In this document: positions 1 through 9,304 of the stretch, one piece after another
How positions within the stretch are numbered: position 1 is the stretch's first letter
Layout: every line of letters begins with the position of its first letter
Assembly (NCBI GenBank): GCA_017545865.1
Contig: JAFWXO010000009.1
Coordinates: forward strand, 62,001 to 126,000
Reading direction: 5' to 3'
DNA from: Clostridia bacterium
Lineage (GTDB): Bacteria > Bacillota > Clostridia > Christensenellales > Borkfalkiaceae
Length of the DNA stretch: 64,000 nt
Made by a program: the position numbers and the translations under genes
The notes under the pieces: generated by a model
The model's input: the letters and a program-made list of their open reading frames with translations, nothing else
What the model was told of the DNA's origin: nothing
Databases searched by the model: none

Positions 1-388
1 GCCACTCTGAAAGAGCGTTCGTTACCGATGCGCCAACGCCGTGAAGACCACCCGAATAATCGTAGTTATCATTATTGAACTTACCGCCCGCGTGAAGTTG
101 AGTAAAGATAACTTCAACACCCGATACGCCAGCGTCCGGGTGAATATCAACGGGCATGCCTCTGCCGTTATCTTCAACGGAAGCGCTACCGTCGGGGTGC
201 AATAAAACGCTAACGGTGGTTGCAAAGCCGTTTGCCGCTTCGTCAACCGCGTTGTCAATAATTTCCCATAAAATATGGTGAAGACCTTTAGAACCCGTTG
301 AGCCGATATACATACCGGGGCGAACTCTAACCGCCTCAAGTTCTTTTAAAATCTTAATATCTTCAGAACTGTAACTTTTCTTAGCCAA
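1..388 (-). CDS. Type II topoisomerase subunit B (GyrB/ParE), N-terminal part, cut by the window edge
   Basis: This is the GHKL ATPase start of the ATP-hydrolysing subunit of DNA gyrase or topoisomerase IV, which powers strand passage. Visible motifs are [10 protein letters not shown], the ATP/Mg site region [10 protein letters not shown], the glycine-rich [11 protein letters not shown] and the ATP-lid segment [11 protein letters not shown]. About 129 residues are present and the rest lies before base 1. I chose a TTG start at 388 because GGAGG sits seven bases upstream and there is no better ATG. The spacing of motifs fits either GyrB or ParE. The sequence after the DNGRGMP motif ([17 protein letters not shown]) leans toward a clostridial ParE-type protein, but the fragment is too short to decide. 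Confidence 0.9.
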   Translation of the reverse strand, partial: MAKKSYSSEDIKILKELEAVRVRPGMYIGSTGSKGLHHILWEIIDNAVDEAANGFATTVSVLLHPDGSASVEDNGRGMPVDIHPDAGVSGVEVIFTQLHAGGKFNNDNYDYSGGLHGVGASVTNALSEW

Positions 389-420
389 AACGATGCCTCC
401 AAAAAATCAAATACACGTTT

Positions 421-449
421 ATTCTACCACATATTGTACAATTTGACAA
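421..449 (-). promoter_or_regulatory. Sigma-A promoter of the GyrB/ParE gene
   Basis: On the minus strand TTGTCA (449-444) and TAGAAT (426-421) are separated by 17 bases, about 30 bases upstream of the TTG start. Confidence 0.7.
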
Positions 450-480
450 GTCGTTTATACAAAATAATGTATTATTTGTA

Positions 481-511
481 TAAAAAAAGCAACCGATTTT
501 TTCGGTTGCTC
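481..511 (-). terminator. Rho-independent terminator of the epimerase-like gene
   Basis: A nine-pair stem AGCAACCGA/TCGGTTGCT with a six-base loop is followed by a T run on the minus strand, just after the stop codon at 518. Confidence 0.85.
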
Positions 512-517
512 TCAAGT

Positions 518-1384
518 TTATTCGTGGAAAGTTATGCTGTGATAGAAAGTTTTGCTTGAATATCCGCCAAGCGTTGAAATTGATTTTTTATCTTCAATTT
601 TTCTACCGCTACCGTGAACGTCAGGAAGCCCTGTCCACGGCTCGATTGCGATAAAGTTTTCATCCCCTTCAGTCCATAAAACAAGGTGGGGGAAATCGCT
701 ATAATAAACGGTGAGTTCTTCTTTATCGCCACGGCAAAGAGTTGCGCGTTTCGATATTATGTTTTCAACGATAATCGACTCTCCGTCGTTTTCGGGCGTG
801 AAGAATTCCCCGAGCGATAAACCTTTTTCGCCGATTTTAATATCGGTAAATTTTTCGTTGATAAAGTTTTCGGTTAAGAGTGAGTTTTTAACTTCCGTTT
901 CTTCCCCGTCAAACTTAATAAAGTATTCGTTAACCTTACCGTCAAGCGCGTAACCTTCGTGGCAACCAACGTTATAATAAAGCGTTTTATCGCCGTGGTT
1001 TTCAATGATATAGTAAACTTGAAGGGTTGTGCAAGCCACCTTGAACATTACCCTAAACTTAAAGTCAAACGGATAGGTTTTTTTGGTTTCCAAAGAACTT
1101 TCAAGCAAGAAAGTTGCGGTTGATTTTTCTTCGCTAACCACCTTATACTCCGATTTTCTTGCAAAACCGTGAGCTTTCATTTCATACTTTTCGCCACCGA
1201 TATCGTAGTACCCGTCATAAACGCAACCGTTTATCGGAAACAAGATAGGCGCGTGGCCTTGCCATACGGGCGAGCCTTGCCAAATCTTTTCTTTACCTAA
1301 GAACTTAACGCTTAAAATTTCAGCGCCTAAGGTTGATATATCAACGGATAAGTAGTCGTTTGAAATAGTTATAACTTTGCTCAT
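518..1384 (-). CDS. Aldose 1-epimerase-like protein (LacX/galactose mutarotase family)
   Basis: A 288-residue protein of the galactose-mutarotase-like beta-sandwich superfamily. Members interconvert alpha and beta anomers of free sugars or hexose 6-phosphates. Family features seen are the N-terminal segment on which the substrate sits (GSPVWQGHAPILFPINGCV), a histidine in VGCHEGYAL and the C-terminal EPWTGLPDVHGSG, which matches the LacX-like subfamily. Length is normal for the family (about 290). Start ATG is preceded by AAAGGAG. It is monocistronic with its own promoter and terminator. The sugar specificity cannot be read from the sequence. Confidence 0.85.
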   Translation of the reverse strand: MSKVITISNDYLSVDISTLGAEILSVKFLGKEKIWQGSPVWQGHAPILFPINGCVYDGYYDIGGEKYEMKAHGFARKSEYKVVSEEKSTATFLLESSLETKKTYPFDFKFRVMFKVACTTLQVYYIIENHGDKTLYYNVGCHEGYALDGKVNEYFIKFDGEETEVKNSLLTENFINEKFTDIKIGEKGLSLGEFFTPENDGESIIVENIISKRATLCRGDKEELTVYYSDFPHLVLWTEGDENFIAIEPWTGLPDVHGSGRKIEDKKSISTLGGYSSKTFYHSITFHE

Positions 1385-1407
1385 AAATTTTCTCCTTTAA
1401 CGACTAT

Positions 1408-1436
1408 ATTTTAAAGTTTTAACGGCTTTTTGTCAA
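1408..1436 (-). promoter_or_regulatory. Sigma-A promoter of the epimerase-like gene
   Basis: On the minus strand TTGACA and TAAAAT are 17 bases apart, close to consensus, ending about 24 bases upstream of the ATG at 1384. Confidence 0.75.
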
Positions 1437-1474
1437 TACTCGTTAAAATATTATTTTAAAGTTTTTAAAAAAAC

Positions 1475-1504
1475 TTGTCTTTTATGGTTAGTTTGTGTTA
1501 AAAT
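1475..1504 (+). promoter_or_regulatory. Sigma-A promoter of leuS
   Basis: TTGTCT (1475-1480), 18-base spacer, TAAAAT (1499-1504). The leader to the start codon is only about 30 bases, so there is no room for a T-box. Confidence 0.65.
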
Positions 1505-1537
1505 ATAAAAAGCACACGAAAAATCAAGGAGATTTTT

Positions 1538-3976
1538 ATGGATATTAAGGCTATTGAAAAAAAGTGGCAGGCTAAATGGGAAAAAGATAAACTTAACGTT
1601 TTTGATAAAAAGAACGTTGACAAAAAGTTTTACGTTTTAGAAATGTTCTCTTACCCTTCAGCAGCGAAACTCCACGTTGGTCACTGGTATAACTACGGTC
1701 CGACTGATAGTTACGCAAGATACAAGAAGATGAAGGGTTTTGAAATCTTTCAACCTATGGGATTCGACGCGTTCGGTCTTCCCGCCGAAAACTACGCTAT
1801 AAAGACGGGCGTTCATCCGCAAGATAGCACTGAAAAGAACATTGAACTTATGGAAAACACTTTAAGGGAAATGGGCGCTATGTTCGACTGGTCGAACGAG
1901 ATTAAAACTTGCATGCCCGATTACTACAAGTGGACTCAATGGCTCTTTTTACAACTTTACAAGAAAGGCTTGGCGTATAGAAAGGAAGCGCCCGTTAACT
2001 GGTGTCCGAGTTGCCAAACCGTTCTTGCAAACGAACAAGTTGTTCAAGGGCTTTGCGAAAGATGCCACTCAACCGTAGTTCAAAAAGACCTTACTCAATG
2101 GTTCTTTAAAATCACCGATTACGCTGAAGAACTTTTAACCGGTCTTGAAGGCTTAGACTGGCCCGAAAAAACCAAGGCTATGCAAAAGAACTGGATAGGA
2201 AAGTCAGTCGGCGGTGAAATCACGTTCAAACTTGAAGACGGCTCTGAAGAGTTTAAAGTATTCACTACTCGCGCGGACACGGCGTTTGGCGTTTCTTACG
2301 TTGTTTTAGCGCCCGAACACCCCCTCGTTAAAAAGATTACTACCGCTGAACAATTAGAAGCCGTTCAAAAGTACGTTGACGATACCGCTAAGACTAAAGA
2401 AATTGAAAGGCTTTCTCTCGATAGAGAGAAAACTGGCGCGTTCACCGGCGCTTACGCTATCAACCCTGTAAACGGCAAGAAAGTTCCTATTTGGATTTCA
2501 GATTACGTTCTCTACTCTTACGGCACGGGTTGCGTTATGGGTGTTCCCGCGCACGATGAAAGAGATTTCGCTTTCGCGGGCAAATACGGTCTTCCGATAA
2601 CCAGAGTTATCAAAGGTGGTGCTGGCGTTGACGATACCCTTCCCTTTGTTGGCGACGGTGTTTTAGTTAACAGCGTTAACTACGACGGGCTTACCTGTGA
2701 AGAAGGCAGAAAGGCGATACTCAAAGACCTTGCAAATAAAAACCAAGGCGGTTTCAAAATAAATTATAGACTTCGTGACTGGCTCGTTTCCCGTCAAAGA
2801 TACTGGGGCGCGCCTATTCCCGTTATCCACTGTGATAAATGCGGTATAGTTCCCGTTCCCGAAGAAGATTTACCCGTTAAACTTCCTTATGACGTTGAAT
2901 TTAAGCCTGACGGAAAATCTCCGCTTGCAAAATGCGAAAGCTTTATGAACGTTAAATGCCCCGTTTGCGGTGGCAAAGCGCATAGAGATCCAGACACGCT
3001 TGACACCTTCGTATGTTCAAGCTGGTATTTCTTAAGATATCCTGACGCGCACAACTCTAAAGAGCCTTGGGATATTGAACATATCAATAAAATGCTCCCC
3101 GTTGACAAGTACGTTGGCGGCGCGGAACACGCTTGTATGCACCTTCTCTACTCGAGATTTATCACTAAAGCGCTCCGCGATATGGGATATTTAAACTTTG
3201 ACGAACCGTTCAAATCACTCGTTCACCAAGGCGTTATTTTAGGGCCTGACGGCAACCGTATGAGTAAATCACGCGGAAACGTTATCTCGCCCGACGATTA
3301 CGTTCAAGAATACGGCTCTGATATATTTAGAATGTATCTTATGTTCGGTTTCTCTTACACCGAAGGCGGTCCTTGGAACGACGGTGGTATTAAATCAATC
3401 GCTAAGTTCTTAGATAGAGTTGAAAAAATCGTTACTACCGTTAACGATTACAAAAACAACAAAGTTACCACTTTTGCTCGTGATGAAAAGGAACTTAACT
3501 ACGTTCGCCACTACACTATTAAATCAGTTGATAGAGATATGGAACTCTTCTCTTTCAACACTGCGCTTGCAAGGCTTATGGAATACGTTTCCGCAATTTA
3601 TAAGTACGACGCGTTAGACTTTGATAAGAAGAACGTTACTTTCTTAAAAGACTGTATTAAAGATTTACTCTTACTTATCGCTCCTTTCGCTCCGCACTTT
3701 AGTGAAGAACTTTGGTCTATCCTTGGCAACAAGAAATCAATCTTCTTAAGCGAGTATCCTGTGTTTGATGAAAAAGCGCTTGTTAAAGACGAGATTGAAT
3801 ATGCAGTTCAAATCAACAGCAAAGTAAAAGCAAAGATAACCGTTTCAAGCGATGCGGACAATCAAGCGATTGAAAAAACCGCCCTTGAAAACGAAACTAT
3901 CGTAAAGGCGCTTGACGGAAAACCCGTTAAGAAAGTTATCGTTATAAAAGGCAGACTCGTTAACATTATCGCATAA
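1538..3976 (+). CDS. leuS: Leucyl-tRNA synthetase
   Basis: Cytoplasmic class Ia aminoacyl-tRNA synthetase that charges tRNA-Leu with leucine using ATP. The HIGH motif appears as HVGHW (residues 46-50), the bacterial LeuRS signature [14 protein letters not shown] follows, the CP1 editing domain includes [19 protein letters not shown], a zinc-binding cluster is seen around residue 162 (CPSCQ...CERCH), and the KMSKS loop reads MSKS at 575-578. Total length of 812 residues is normal for bacterial LeuRS. ATG is preceded by AAGGAG. It is monocistronic, with a strong terminator downstream. Confidence 0.98.
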   Translation: MDIKAIEKKWQAKWEKDKLNVFDKKNVDKKFYVLEMFSYPSAAKLHVGHWYNYGPTDSYARYKKMKGFEIFQPMGFDAFGLPAENYAIKTGVHPQDSTEKNIELMENTLREMGAMFDWSNEIKTCMPDYYKWTQWLFLQLYKKGLAYRKEAPVNWCPSCQTVLANEQVVQGLCERCHSTVVQKDLTQWFFKITDYAEELLTGLEGLDWPEKTKAMQKNWIGKSVGGEITFKLEDGSEEFKVFTTRADTAFGVSYVVLAPEHPLVKKITTAEQLEAVQKYVDDTAKTKEIERLSLDREKTGAFTGAYAINPVNGKKVPIWISDYVLYSYGTGCVMGVPAHDERDFAFAGKYGLPITRVIKGGAGVDDTLPFVGDGVLVNSVNYDGLTCEEGRKAILKDLANKNQGGFKINYRLRDWLVSRQRYWGAPIPVIHCDKCGIVPVPEEDLPVKLPYDVEFKPDGKSPLAKCESFMNVKCPVCGGKAHRDPDTLDTFVCSSWYFLRYPDAHNSKEPWDIEHINKMLPVDKYVGGAEHACMHLLYSRFITKALRDMGYLNFDEPFKSLVHQGVILGPDGNRMSKSRGNVISPDDYVQEYGSDIFRMYLMFGFSYTEGGPWNDGGIKSIAKFLDRVEKIVTTVNDYKNNKVTTFARDEKELNYVRHYTIKSVDRDMELFSFNTALARLMEYVSAIYKYDALDFDKKNVTFLKDCIKDLLLLIAPFAPHFSEELWSILGNKKSIFLSEYPVFDEKALVKDEIEYAVQINSKVKAKITVSSDADNQAIEKTALENETIVKALDGKPVKKVIVIKGRLVNIIA

Positions 3977-3980
3977 TTTA

Positions 3981-4008
3981 AAAGGTAGGCAACCGCCTAC
4001 CTTTTTTT
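3981..4008 (+). terminator. Rho-independent terminator of leuS
   Basis: Stem AGGTAGGC/GCCTACCT with loop AACC, then seven T residues. Confidence 0.9.
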
Positions 4009-4024
4009 AGTGAGATTTTAAAAT

Positions 4025-4053
4025 TAAAAAAAGCATAGGAAAACCTATGCTTT
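4025..4053 (-). terminator. Rho-independent terminator for the membrane-protein gene at 4187-5149
   Basis: Stem AAGCATAGG/CCTATGCTT (4031-4039 with 4044-4052). On the minus strand it is followed by a run of T residues. It lies about 130 bases after the stop codon, so the transcript would carry a long 3' untranslated region that includes the hairpin at 4079-4113. Confidence 0.75.
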
Positions 4054-4078
4054 AATTATTAAATAATATTACAGGACT

Positions 4079-4113
4079 CCCGAAAATGTTTTGTGAAACA
4101 AAAGATTTTTGGG
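4079..4113. repeat. Long near-perfect inverted repeat in a 3' untranslated region
   Basis: The 16-base arms starting CCCGAAAATG and ending TTTTTGGG pair with one G-T wobble and one G-G mismatch around a three-base loop. There is no T run next to it on either strand, so it is not a standard terminator. It may stabilise the 3' end of the minus-strand transcript. Confidence 0.6.
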
Positions 4114-4186
4114 AAATAGGCGCAACCGCTTTTTAGTCTTTGCGTTTACCTTTAGGTTAACGCATGACAATATAAGCGTGTTGCGA

Positions 4187-5149
4187 CTATGCGTCGATAT
4201 CAACCTGATTAAGAAGTTGTTCCCCTTTAGTTCTAAGTTCTTTAGGAATAACTATGTTATCAAAGGTAACGTAATATTTCTTGATATTAACGGTATAATA
4301 ATCAACGAAGCGAACAGCCATATAAGATACGGTAAACAAGGGGAAGGTTATAAACAAGGATATACCGAACGTTGCAAGAGATGCGCACACGGTTACAACG
4401 ATTGACAATAATCTCATCGTAAAGTAAGAAATAAATCTTTCAGCCATAGTTCTAAAATCAAGCCCTTTAAACGCTTGTTTGAACGCAAGCCTTGCAGAAA
4501 TACCTTCGCAAACCATTTTTGCAGGAATCATACCAACGAGCATAAGCCTAAACGCATCTGCAATAAGAATAACTGCAAGAAGAATAGGCATAGCTAAAAT
4601 GCCAAGCGGACCAATTAAAAGAACGAATAAACCGAAAACGATCGCTATTACTAATATATTATAGAAGAAAAGCGAAACAACGCAGTAACTTGCATAGCCT
4701 AACGCATGTTTAAAATGTTCTGCAAGGGTTGAGAAGAACTTGGCGTGGCGCAAGCTTGACATATGTTCGTTAACGTTAACGGCAACAACGTAATCACAAA
4801 TGCCAACTACAAACTTAGCGATTTGGATAACGATAACAATACCGACAACAACGAAAGTTAATTCGGTTGAACGAACAACCACCCACACTTGTTGAAGATG
4901 GGAAGCAAAGTCTGCCGCAAAGTTAACGTTTGCCGCATCGTTAACGGCAATAACGTTTTTAAGAGAAGTTCTTAAAAAGGTTATAAGCGACTTGTACGCT
5001 TCACTTTGAGTAACGTCATCAACAACGATTTTTGCTATTAAAAAACAAGCGATTGTTAAAATCAACGAAACGAGCGTTCTTGATAAAAGCGTTTTATAGC
5101 AAAGCGGTTTATTAGCCATTGCAATTTTAATTCCGTTTGAAACTTTCAT
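4187..5149 (-). CDS. Multi-pass membrane protein of unknown function
   Basis: A 320-residue hydrophobic protein that I do not recognise. About five to six membrane segments are visible: one near residues 25-48, one near 95-120, a long hydrophobic stretch near 155-210 (two or three helices, with a GPLGILAMP break) and one near 245-285. No catalytic motif is apparent. The charged C-terminal tail (PKELRTKGEQLLNQVDIDA) is probably cytoplasmic. It is monocistronic with a consensus promoter upstream and a terminator downstream. Its general shape resembles uncharacterised DUF-type integral membrane proteins of Clostridia. Confidence 0.75.
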   Translation of the reverse strand: MKVSNGIKIAMANKPLCYKTLLSRTLVSLILTIACFLIAKIVVDDVTQSEAYKSLITFLRTSLKNVIAVNDAANVNFAADFASHLQQVWVVVRSTELTFVVVGIVIVIQIAKFVVGICDYVVAVNVNEHMSSLRHAKFFSTLAEHFKHALGYASYCVVSLFFYNILVIAIVFGLFVLLIGPLGILAMPILLAVILIADAFRLMLVGMIPAKMVCEGISARLAFKQAFKGLDFRTMAERFISYFTMRLLSIVVTVCASLATFGISLFITFPLFTVSYMAVRFVDYYTVNIKKYYVTFDNIVIPKELRTKGEQLLNQVDIDA

Positions 5150-5205
5150 ACTCTACCTACAATTTATTTTGCATTAAATTTGAAACGTCAAACAATTTCA
5201 AGGTA

Positions 5206-5234
5206 ATTATACACTATAATTAAAATTTTGTAAA
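5206..5234 (-). promoter_or_regulatory. Sigma-A promoter of the membrane-protein gene
   Basis: On the minus strand TTTACA and TATAAT are 17 bases apart, about 57 bases upstream of the ATG at 5149. Confidence 0.7.
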
Positions 5235-5249
5235 GTGTTTGTAACGCTA

Positions 5250-5279
5250 TCAAAAAACGGCGCGAAATTACGCGCCGAA
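5250..5279 (-). terminator. Rho-independent terminator closing the phage-module operon
   Basis: GC-rich stem CGGCGCG/CGCGCCG (5258-5264 with 5271-5277) followed by a T run on the minus strand, four bases after the last stop codon of the module. Confidence 0.9.
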
Positions 5280-5283
5280 AAAC

Positions 5284-6189
5284 TTATGGTAAAGTTTTTA
5301 TATAATTTCCGATAACGTAAGAATCTTCGCCTAAAAGTTCCAAAATTTCCTCATCGGCAAGGAAGGCTTCAAGCCTGCTTTCTTTTGGAAGTTTAGAATA
5401 ATAATCAACCGCTTGCTTGATCATTTGGCTCTTAATCTTGGAAATTTCAAGTTTACTCGGCTCGCCAACTTCTTGTTTAAGTTCTGCCCCTTGGCGAGTT
5501 ACAAGGTTGTTATACTTTAAAACTTCTTCAAGCTTAGATTCTTGTTCCTTTTTAATCTTTTCAATATTTTCGTTTATTTCTATCGCCTTTTCTAAATCAA
5601 GGTTTGAAACCGCTTTTTGATATTTATCCGTTAACTCGTCAATCATCTGAGCGTTCTTTTCAATAGCGCTTGCAGTTTCGTTATCAATATTTAAAACGTC
5701 TTTAACCTTTTCAAGCCCTAAGTTTTTGATTTGCTCGGCAATTATTGAAGAACGAGAAATTCCCCTTTTAACAGCGTTGTTTGATAGTTTCTCTTCAAGC
5801 GCCGAATACAACCCGTCAAGCTCTTGCTTTTTAACTTGGCTATTTTCTTTAATATCCTTAGCCTTTTGCTCGGTTTGTTTTAAATCGTTTTCGTAACTAT
5901 CTGTTAAAGCGTTCTTTTTGAGCGCGTATTTTTCATCAACGGCTGAAGTTGCTTTTTTGTTAATTTCTTCTTCAGTGAGCGGGGTGTACTCCATTTTTTG
6001 AAGTTTAACGTCCGCCCCAGCGCCTTCAAGTTCCGCTTTGAGTTTTAATAGTTCAGTTTTAAACGCTTCTCTATCTTTATTAGCGGTGTTATCATCGCTT
6101 TCCTTTTCTTCATAACCCGTTAAAGTAACAACGCCTTTATCCTTTTGTTTTTTTAAGTATTGAATCAATTTTTCACTTATATTTACCAT
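5284..6189 (-). CDS. Phage-module coiled-coil protein (possible internal virion or tail-tip protein)
   Basis: A 301-residue, lysine- and glutamate-rich protein with long predicted coiled coils through most of its length (roughly residues 70-240) and a more ordered C-terminal tail. I recognise no named family. The phrase RGISRSSI near residue 140 resembles segments found in coiled-coil virion proteins of other phages, but this is weak. It is the last gene of the structural operon and starts one base after the preceding stop codon. Position after the nozzle and fibre-like genes suggests an injected internal protein or a tail-tip part. That is inference. Confidence 0.6.
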   Translation of the reverse strand: MVNISEKLIQYLKKQKDKGVVTLTGYEEKESDDNTANKDREAFKTELLKLKAELEGAGADVKLQKMEYTPLTEEEINKKATSAVDEKYALKKNALTDSYENDLKQTEQKAKDIKENSQVKKQELDGLYSALEEKLSNNAVKRGISRSSIIAEQIKNLGLEKVKDVLNIDNETASAIEKNAQMIDELTDKYQKAVSNLDLEKAIEINENIEKIKKEQESKLEEVLKYNNLVTRQGAELKQEVGEPSKLEISKIKSQMIKQAVDYYSKLPKESRLEAFLADEEILELLGEDSYVIGNYIKTLP

Positions 6190-6190
6190 T

Positions 6191-7294
6191 TTACTCCCCT
6201 ATTGTAAGATTTTCTCTCACACGTTTAATCGTTTTTCCGTCGGCAAGCGTAACGAACTCGTCAAAAAAGCCTAAACTTTCAGCCTTTAAAACTCTATCGT
6301 AAATCGTTTGCATATATTGTTTTCCGTTTTGACTAAACGTTACGTTATAACCGCCGTTAATTTTTGAAATGTGATAATTTTCGCCTTTTTGCAAAACGTA
6401 AGTTGCGGAAAAATCCACGAACTTCGTTGGTTTAAACCCATCGAAGATAACGTAAGCGTTTGGCGAGTCTGCATCGGCGTAAACCTCGCTACCACGCCTA
6501 TACGTAGAGTGGTAAGAAAAAGGCTCGTTCTTTATATATTCGCCCATAAAAACTTCGCCCGTCTTTACGAAAATAACCTTTATCGCCCCGTCAGATATAT
6601 ATCCGCAAACGGAAGAAACGCCCTTTGCGATAGGCGTTGTAGTAAGCGAAACGCTACTATCTAAATCATAATAGGTAATTCTTAAACCGTTATCTTCTTC
6701 TATCGTTGCGATATACAGTTCGTTTAAAATACACCCTAAAACGCAAACGTCAGTTGCCCTTGAGCGCGTAATTTCCTCAATAACCCCGTCGCTATACGAA
6801 TACAAGGTGTAATAACCGCTATCGAGATACGCAACGTAACTAACACCGCTTACTGAAGTAACGGATAGTTTACGCTTTGCGCTAATATAATCAACCATGC
6901 CAACTGCGGTTGCGGTTAAACCGCTCGTTGAAACGGGCATACCACACCTTAACGTTAAAAATATTTCGTTCTCCCCATGATATCCGTCTAACGAAAGTTC
7001 AATATTTAAGGCGTTTCCACCCGTAGAACCAGTTTTAATCTCCACACCGTTATGGGAAAGTTCGTAAAAAGAGTTGGAACTCGTTGCAGGAATTGAAATT
7101 TTCAAACTAACAACCCCGTCCGCTAACGCGTTAAATTTAAAAACCCTTTGGTAAGTTGCTTTTATCTCAGGCGTTGATAGGTTAAACGTTAAAGTTTTAA
7201 CTGTGTTTTTTGCAAGCGAGTTTATAAAGTCATCAAGCCGTTTTTCAAGTTCAGTCACTTTTATATACGCGCGCTTTCCATAATCTAAATCCAT
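6191..7294 (-). CDS. Phage tail fibre- or adhesin-like protein
   Basis: A 367-residue protein with a short helical N-terminus (KVTELEKRLDDFINSLAKN) followed by beta-rich sequence. The second half has repeated strand patterns such as YTLYSYSDG, LYIATIEEDNG and YVIFDGFKP, suggestive of a propeller or fibre. No family is recognised. The upstream stop and this ATG overlap as TGATG, and AAGGAG sits eight bases before the ATG. A GTG at 7297 is the alternative start. The place right after the nozzle-like protein suggests an accessory tail or receptor-contact role, by inference. Confidence 0.55.
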   Translation of the reverse strand: MDLDYGKRAYIKVTELEKRLDDFINSLAKNTVKTLTFNLSTPEIKATYQRVFKFNALADGVVSLKISIPATSSNSFYELSHNGVEIKTGSTGGNALNIELSLDGYHGENEIFLTLRCGMPVSTSGLTATAVGMVDYISAKRKLSVTSVSGVSYVAYLDSGYYTLYSYSDGVIEEITRSRATDVCVLGCILNELYIATIEEDNGLRITYYDLDSSVSLTTTPIAKGVSSVCGYISDGAIKVIFVKTGEVFMGEYIKNEPFSYHSTYRRGSEVYADADSPNAYVIFDGFKPTKFVDFSATYVLQKGENYHISKINGGYNVTFSQNGKQYMQTIYDRVLKAESLGFFDEFVTLADGKTIKRVRENLTIGE

Positions 7295-8700
7295 CACTTA
7301 CTCTCCTTAACGGCATCAATCCAAACGGTTAAATTTGAAATATTTGCCCCGAATTCACTTGAAGAAATAATTATTTTAAACTTTTCCCCACGGATGCACG
7401 GATAAAACTCGTTTAAACCACTCTTTAATTTATAAGTTCGTGATTTTGACAGAGTTTTAACGGTTAGTTTTGCCGTCTTTAGAGAATTTATCGCTATCTT
7501 TTTAAAGTTCTTTACCCTTTGCGAAAAGGAAAAATCAAGATAAGCGCTTTCCCACACGCTTAAAACTTTTCCGTCAACCGTTTTCCCGCCGTTACTAAAA
7601 TATAAAGTTTTAACGCCGTTATTTAAAACGCACAGCGTTTTGTTGACGCTACCGCCGAAAAAAGTTAAGTCGGAAACGTTTAAACCTTTTGCGATATACG
7701 ACGATTTCTTTTTTAAATCGTAAACTAAAATTACCTTTTCAATTTGCCCGTCGATATTCATATTTAGGCTTAAATATAGTTTAGCCCCGTCGTAACAGCC
7801 CTTGCAGTCTTCATTTGAAACGTCGTTTAATAGCTCATCGTATTCGCTCAAAATTTTAACTGCGTTTAAACCGTTAAAGGTGTATATCCCTAAAGAAGTT
7901 ACCATAACGATAAAATCACCGCATAAAGTAACGCTATCGCCGTATATTTTGCCGTGCATACCGTAAAGATTATCAACGGAGAAGTTTTGTTGATCGCCGT
8001 CTGCAATAACTCTTAATATGCCGTACTCTCTAAAAACGTAAACGTAGCCTAAAAAACTAACGGCTTTTAAAAGCCTGCCCTCGTCACCCGTAAAATTTAT
8101 AAAACCGCCTTCGGTTAGCGATACCGACCAGTTCGTTGGATCAAAATCATCTGAAAACCAAAGCGAACGCCCTTCAACCCCACCGGTAGCGAAAATTCTT
8201 TCACTGTGAATACAAAGCGACGTTATAGGCGGAGCGCCGTCAACGATAGAAAGGGTTTTCCCGTCGTAAATATAAAGCGAGCCGTTTTTCTCACTCAGCA
8301 ACAAAACGTCGTTATCGAGATAGTTATACGGAATAACGCTTGGAGCGCTTGAAAACGTTACGTTTGATATTTTTTTATAACTAAGCCCCTTAACGCTCAC
8401 TTCGTAAAGCATATTATCACTCGCGTAATATATAACGCTTTCAACGTAAGCGTTCCTTGTTGGCTCGTAACGAATATAGGTGTAAATTTTTAAAAACGTA
8501 AGATCTGAAACGTTTTCTTCATCGTAGTTTTTAAATATAGAAACGCCTATACCCGTTTGTAAATTTCCGCTTGAAAAATCAAAGTTAAACGAACGCTCCG
8601 CGCGAGATAAATCAAGTGATTTTTCAGCCGTCGTTCCGCGCGTTCCACCTTGAAAAGAATTGACGGTAATCTTTTTAGTTATAACGCTTGGCTTAATCAT
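7294..8700 (-). CDS. Tail nozzle/stabilisation-like protein (P22 gp10-type, beta-propeller)
   Basis: A 468-residue protein, almost the size of P22 gp10 (472). It carries repeated beta-propeller-like blades: LYIYDGKTLSIVDGAPP, HSERIFATGGVEGRSLWFSD, FLGYVYVFREYGILRV and DFIVMVTSLGIYTFNGL. In P22-like and T7-like phages such proteins form the tail nozzle that closes the portal channel after packaging. Gene order (adaptor before it, coat before that) agrees. The ATG is one base past the upstream TGA (TGATATG) with no clear ribosome site, so translation is probably coupled. The assignment rests on size, fold pattern and position. Confidence 0.65.
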   Translation of the reverse strand: MIKPSVITKKITVNSFQGGTRGTTAEKSLDLSRAERSFNFDFSSGNLQTGIGVSIFKNYDEENVSDLTFLKIYTYIRYEPTRNAYVESVIYYASDNMLYEVSVKGLSYKKISNVTFSSAPSVIPYNYLDNDVLLLSEKNGSLYIYDGKTLSIVDGAPPITSLCIHSERIFATGGVEGRSLWFSDDFDPTNWSVSLTEGGFINFTGDEGRLLKAVSFLGYVYVFREYGILRVIADGDQQNFSVDNLYGMHGKIYGDSVTLCGDFIVMVTSLGIYTFNGLNAVKILSEYDELLNDVSNEDCKGCYDGAKLYLSLNMNIDGQIEKVILVYDLKKKSSYIAKGLNVSDLTFFGGSVNKTLCVLNNGVKTLYFSNGGKTVDGKVLSVWESAYLDFSFSQRVKNFKKIAINSLKTAKLTVKTLSKSRTYKLKSGLNEFYPCIRGEKFKIIISSSEFGANISNLTVWIDAVKESK

Positions 8701-8701
8701 A

Positions 8702-9241
8702 TCAATACCACTCCCTTGCTTGAATCTTTGGTTTTTTAGCTCTATACGAAAGATTTTTTAGCGCCTTTAAAAACAAGTCGAAATAAGTTGAACTTTCTTC
8801 ATATCTACCCTTAAACAATAGATATTCCGCCAAAACGCCATAAATAAGGTTATCAACCGAAACCACTCCTTCAAAAGGATAATTTTCATTTACGTTATTT
8901 GCCGTTGCAAAGTAGTAATACGTTACTTCAATATCCCCTTCGCACCTTATCTCAGTTGGCAAAATTTTAATGCTTGAACTGTTGTTTTCCGCCTTATAGC
9001 CTTTTATTTTGTAAGGATTATAAGTAAATCTCTCGTAGGAAACAACACCGTTTATCGGCTGGAAATTTTCAGTGAACGAACACGGGAAATAGGTGCTAAC
9101 GGAAGTTACCGCTTGATTGTAGGCGGTGAGTAAAAGTTCTTTTTCGCTTTCAAATTCTTCATCATTTTCCAAAGCGCCTTTATAAAGTTCGTCGTCTTGT
9201 AAAATTAAAATTGCTTTTTTTAAAACGTCTAATACCGTCAT
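8702..9241 (-). CDS. Head-to-tail adaptor/connector-like protein (P22 gp4-like)
   Basis: A 179-residue mostly helical protein (P22 gp4 is 166). The N-terminal segment VLDVLKKAILILQDDEL and the later GVLAEYLLFKGRYEESSTYFDLFLKALKNL have the helical-bundle look of head-completion adaptors, which dock on the portal ring and bind the nozzle. A middle beta part (ISYERFTYNPYKIKGY-like) separates them. ATG preceded by AAAGGAG. It follows the coat gene after a strong hairpin (9261-9284). The function comes mainly from position. Confidence 0.6.
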   Translation of the reverse strand: MTVLDVLKKAILILQDDELYKGALENDEEFESEKELLLTAYNQAVTSVSTYFPCSFTENFQPINGVVSYERFTYNPYKIKGYKAENNSSSIKILPTEIRCEGDIEVTYYYFATANNVNENYPFEGVVSVDNLIYGVLAEYLLFKGRYEESSTYFDLFLKALKNLSYRAKKPKIQAREWY

Positions 9242-9260
9242 ACTTTCTCCTTTTAATAAT

Positions 9261-9284
9261 ATCCGCCCGAAATAACGGGCGGAT
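9261..9284 (-). terminator. Hairpin between coat and adaptor genes (possible attenuator)
   Basis: Nine-pair stem ATCCGCCCG/CGGGCGGAT with a six-base loop. On the minus strand only an interrupted T-rich tail follows, so partial termination or 3'-end protection of the coat message seems more likely than a full stop. Confidence 0.6.
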
Positions 9285-9304
9285 ACCTTTAATTTTTGAT
9301 ATAA

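Noticed and set aside
1437-1537. Possible T-box leader for leuS
   Set aside because: Only about 30 bases lie between the predicted transcription start and the ATG; no T-box sequence or terminator/antiterminator is present.
4109-4405. 98-residue plus-strand frame antisense to the membrane protein
   Set aside because: No ribosome site or promoter; shadow of the minus-strand gene.
5149-5284. Phage attachment site at the left end of the phage module
   Set aside because: No tRNA gene and no direct repeat shared with 16,127-16,443 could be found by eye.
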